From Candidatus Competibacteraceae bacterium (GTDB lineage Bacteria > Pseudomonadota > Gammaproteobacteria > Competibacterales > Competibacteraceae), in assembly GCA_020444985.1 (NCBI GenBank), contig JAGRHK010000065.1, forward strand, positions 1 through 7,520: a DNA stretch of 7,520 nt. Direction: 5' to 3'. Made by a program: the position numbers and the translations under genes. The notes under the pieces were generated by a model, which worked only from the letters and a program-made list of their open reading frames with translations, made no database searches and was not told where the DNA came from. This document shows, one piece after another, positions 5,088 through 7,520 of the stretch; the stretch's first letter is position 1; each line of letters begins with the position of its first letter.

Positions 5088-6662
5088 GTGCGCTTTTTCA
5101 ACACTGAAGGTCCGAATGTCGCGGAAGATCATTATTGTCTGCCGCCGTTGGCGCGTTGGGATCTGGACGCAATCCTGACGCTGATTGACCAAAAGAAATA
5201 TTTTCTGCTCCATGCCCCCCGGCAGACTGGCAAGACTACCTGCCTGTTGGCGCTGGCGGATTATTTGAACCGGGAAGGCCGTTATCGCGCGGTTTACGCC
5301 AACATTGAGCCGGCGCAAGCAGCGCGCGAGCGGGTAGAAGTCGGTATGGCTGCCGTGGTGCAAGCCATTGCCAACAGCGCCCGCTGGTTGTTGCAGGATG
5401 AAGATGCGCAAAGCTTGGCGCGACAGGCTTTGCAGGAGCAGGCCAATCTGGTCGAACTGGAAGCATTTCTATCACAATGGTGTGCACAGTCGCCGCTGCC
5501 TATCGTGCTGATACTGGATAAAGTCGACGCGCTGATTGGCGACACCTTGATTTCCCTGCTGCGGCAATTGCGCGCCGGGTATTCAAAACGGCCATCCGGC
5601 TTCCCGCAAACCGTGATTTTGTGCGGGGTGCGGGATTTACGAGACTACCGAATTTATTCCAGTGTGGAACAGGCGGCGATCACCGGCGGCAGTGTGTTCA
5701 ATATCAAGGCGGAATCACTGCGACTGAGTGATTTCAATGCTGCAGAAGTGGCGGCGTTGCTTCAGCAACACACGCTGGAAACCGGGCAAGTCTTCACCCC
5801 CGAGGCGTTGGGAGCGGTGTGGACGCTAACCTGTGGACAACCTTGGCTGGTCAATGCATTAGTTTATGAAAGTTGTTTCCGTGTGTGTGAAGGACGGGAT
5901 CGTCGCCAACCGATCACGGCTGAACAGATTGAACAAGCCAAGGAAAATCTGATTCTGCGCCGGATGACGCATTTGGATCAGTTGGCCGATAGGCTGCGCG
6001 AGGCGCAGGTGCGCCGGATCATTGAACCGATGCTGGCGGGTGCGGCGTTGGATGCGGTTTTCGATGACGACATCCGCTATCTAATCGATCTGGGTCTGTG
6101 CCGAATGGCTGGAGATCAAGGCTTGGCCATCGCCAATCCGATTTACCGTGAAGTGTTGCCGCGTATGCTGGCGTCCACCCCGCAAGCCTCGCTCCCGCCG
6201 ATTGCCCCAACGTGGTTGAATCCTGACGGTAGCCTCAATCCCGACCAACTGCTGCAAGCCTTTCTAGATTTCTGGCGGCAGCATGGGCAACCGCTTTTGG
6301 GCAATGCGCCGTACCATAAAATCGCGCCGCACTTGGTGCTGATGGCTTTTCTGCACCGGGTCATCGACGGCGGCGGGACGCTGGAGCGGGAATACGCCAT
6401 TGGCCGAGGACGTATGGATCTCTGCCTGCGGTATGGCGCGGTGACGTTAGGGATGGAACTGAAGATGTGGCGGGATGACGAACCGGACCCACTGACCGAG
6501 GGCTTGGCGCAATTGGACGGTTATCTGGCCGGATTGCGTTTAACCCGCGGCTGGCTCGTAATCTTCGACCGCCGTCGCGGCCAGCCGCCGATCCGCAAGC
6601 GCACCTTCAGCAGCGAAATGTCCAGTCCTCAAGAGCGACAAGTGACCATGGTGCGAGCTTGA
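5088..6662 (+). CDS. AAA-like ATPase fused to a C-terminal PD-(D/E)XK nuclease-like domain, with altered Walker B
   Basis: The product is 524 aa and soluble. Residues 1-40 (RFFNTEGPN, then YCLPPLARWDLD) and the P-loop HAPRQTGKTT (42-51, Lys49) are typical of a family of AAA-like ATPases, possibly AAA_35. Walker B reads VLILDKVDAL: Asp144 is kept, but position 145 is Lys where Glu is expected. A sensor-like GVRDLRDYRI follows, then a lid region with GQPWLVNAL (near residue 255). The C-terminus has a PD-(D/E)XK-like core: Asp444, Glu457-Leu-Lys459, a downstream Gln475 in AQLDGYL, and a strand ending in FDRR. Similar ATPase-nuclease-fold fusions are widespread and mostly uncharacterised. Roles in defence or mobile-element biology are possible but not shown. 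The GTG start at 5088 has GGAG at 5077-5080. The gene stands alone and converges with the ligase gene 54 bp downstream. Confidence 0.88.
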   Translation: MRFFNTEGPNVAEDHYCLPPLARWDLDAILTLIDQKKYFLLHAPRQTGKTTCLLALADYLNREGRYRAVYANIEPAQAARERVEVGMAAVVQAIANSARWLLQDEDAQSLARQALQEQANLVELEAFLSQWCAQSPLPIVLILDKVDALIGDTLISLLRQLRAGYSKRPSGFPQTVILCGVRDLRDYRIYSSVEQAAITGGSVFNIKAESLRLSDFNAAEVAALLQQHTLETGQVFTPEALGAVWTLTCGQPWLVNALVYESCFRVCEGRDRRQPITAEQIEQAKENLILRRMTHLDQLADRLREAQVRRIIEPMLAGAALDAVFDDDIRYLIDLGLCRMAGDQGLAIANPIYREVLPRMLASTPQASLPPIAPTWLNPDGSLNPDQLLQAFLDFWRQHGQPLLGNAPYHKIAPHLVLMAFLHRVIDGGGTLEREYAIGRGRMDLCLRYGAVTLGMELKMWRDDEPDPLTEGLAQLDGYLAGLRLTRGWLVIFDRRRGQPPIRKRTFSSEMSSPQERQVTMVRA

Positions 6663-6716
6663 GAGCAATTGTTACGCAACGGCTCAGACGCTTTGCGGCA
6701 TCAGTCTGCAGTGTTT

Positions 6717-7520
6717 TCACTTCCACTCATGCACCGGCCTTCCACTCTGCTGGCGCTCCAGATAAGCCAGGGTCAGCGCTTCCAGATCGGCGCCGTTTCG
6801 TTCCAGGAAGCGTTGTTGCCAGTTGGCGCCCGTGCGTCCACTCTCGACCCGTGCGGTGATGAGGCCCAGATAATCAGCCACATCCGCTGCGTCCAGATGC
6901 AGAGCGAGCAACGCTTGGCGAGCCAGGGGCAGGAGTTCTTCCAGTAATAACTGACGCAACGACCCGCGCTGCCCCTTCAGCCACACAATTTCCGCCCGCA
7001 GTCCATCGCGCGCCGCCGCGTAAAAATTAGCCCGGCACTGGGCAAAGTCCAGCGCGGTTTCGACCGGCGGCAGCATTCGCGCCAAGCCATGCGCCAAGCC
7101 GTAGTACAGTGCTGCATTAGCGATGGTGTCAGGAATGCTTGGCCCGGCGGACATCACGCGATGTTCAATGCGCAAATGCGGCGTTCCATCCGACTCAAAG
7201 CCGATCAGAGGCCGGTTCCAGCGCCAGATCGTGCCGTTGTGCAAACACAGATGCGGCATTTGCTGATCAGATTCCACGCTTAGATCCACCGGCAGCAATG
7301 GCGGGTAGCGCGTCAAATTCTCGGTAAATAATTCCAGTAATGACGCCCGGACATAGCCGTTGCCAAAGGTGACGCGCCGATAGGTCGGGTCGTTGAAGCG
7401 CGTTCCGCCTGGCAAGGAGACCGCCTGTTCGAACAGCGGAATGCGGGTTTCCTCCCATAAGCGCTTCCCAAACAGCAGCGGGGAGTTAGCGGCAACCGCC
7501 ACCATCGGCGCGGACAGCAA
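6717..7520 (-). CDS. Glutamate-cysteine ligase family protein (GCS2/YbdK-like), 5' end outside window
   Basis: The 3' 267 codons are visible. The frame is open through the window edge, and the first visible codon (TTG) is not a real start. The protein would ligate glutamate, or another amine or carboxylate, using ATP in the cytoplasm. Family signs are the ANSPLLFGKRLWEETRIPLFEQ segment (11-32 of the visible part), corresponding to the 'A.SANSP' loop and following helix, then LHNGTIWRWNRPLIGF and HLRIEHRVMSAGP, followed by the helix DTIANAALYYGLAHGL. The C-terminal 100 residues are helical. This longer type is often annotated glutamate-cysteine ligase without biochemical proof, so a role in glutathione synthesis is not certain. 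The stop is TGA at 6719-6717. The 54-bp gap to the convergent ATPase gene contains only a weak CGCAA/TTGCG stem (6675-6679 with 6693-6697) and no clear terminator. Confidence 0.85.
   Translation of the reverse strand: MLSAPMVAVAANSPLLFGKRLWEETRIPLFEQAVSLPGGTRFNDPTYRRVTFGNGYVRASLLELFTENLTRYPPLLPVDLSVESDQQMPHLCLHNGTIWRWNRPLIGFESDGTPHLRIEHRVMSAGPSIPDTIANAALYYGLAHGLARMLPPVETALDFAQCRANFYAAARDGLRAEIVWLKGQRGSLRQLLLEELLPLARQALLALHLDAADVADYLGLITARVESGRTGANWQQRFLERNGADLEALTLAYLERQQSGRPVHEWK

Noticed and set aside
6663..6716. Possible terminator between the convergent ATPase and ligase genes
   Set aside because: Only a 5-bp stem with a 13-base loop (CGCAA/TTGCG) is visible, with no T-run in the expected place.

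Overview
The window looks like a chromosomal segment of a GC-rich proteobacterium, most likely a gammaproteobacterium. The reasons are high GC with strong third-position GC bias, short intergenic gaps, a classical lipoprotein signal, and a gene set (fused acyl-CoA mutase, CoxE-like VWA protein, zinc-ribbon Nudix hydrolase, BtuF-like binding protein, B12-type radical SAM enzyme, GCS2-type ligase) common in environmental Proteobacteria. The genus cannot be fixed from sequence alone. There is no rRNA, tRNA, CRISPR array, integrase or transposase.

Layout from left to right. (1) Bases 2-121 hold the last 39 codons of a plus-strand gene whose tail resembles fused isobutyryl-CoA/methylmalonyl-CoA mutases. 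(2) A structured inverted repeat (131-219) separates it from a convergent minus-strand gene for a MIDAS-containing VWA protein (218-1420). (3) A 61-bp divergent gap leads into a plus-strand pair: a zinc-ribbon Nudix hydrolase (1482-2042) and, 8 bp on or overlapping, a BtuF-like helical-backbone binding protein without a signal peptide (about 2051-2869). (4) A 74-bp imperfect palindrome (2880-2953) precedes a B12-binding-domain radical SAM protein (3035-4528). (5) After a small hairpin comes a small lipoprotein (4571-4960). (6) A 127-bp gap with two competing hairpins precedes a 524-aa AAA-like ATPase fused to a C-terminal PD-(D/E)XK-like domain (5088-6662). Its Walker B motif reads Asp-Lys instead of Asp-Glu. 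(7) A convergent, 5'-truncated minus-strand gene of the glutamate-cysteine ligase family (6717 to beyond 7520) closes the window.

No gene-free stretch exceeds about 165 bp, and each gap is described below. The genes do not form one obvious pathway. Three products have plausible links to cobalamin: the mutase tail, the BtuF-like protein and the radical SAM enzyme. That link is an inference. I see no convincing complete new system. The most unusual items are the ATPase-nuclease fusion with the altered Walker B, the structured inverted repeat with a duplicated 8-mer near the left edge, and the palindromic intergenic repeat.
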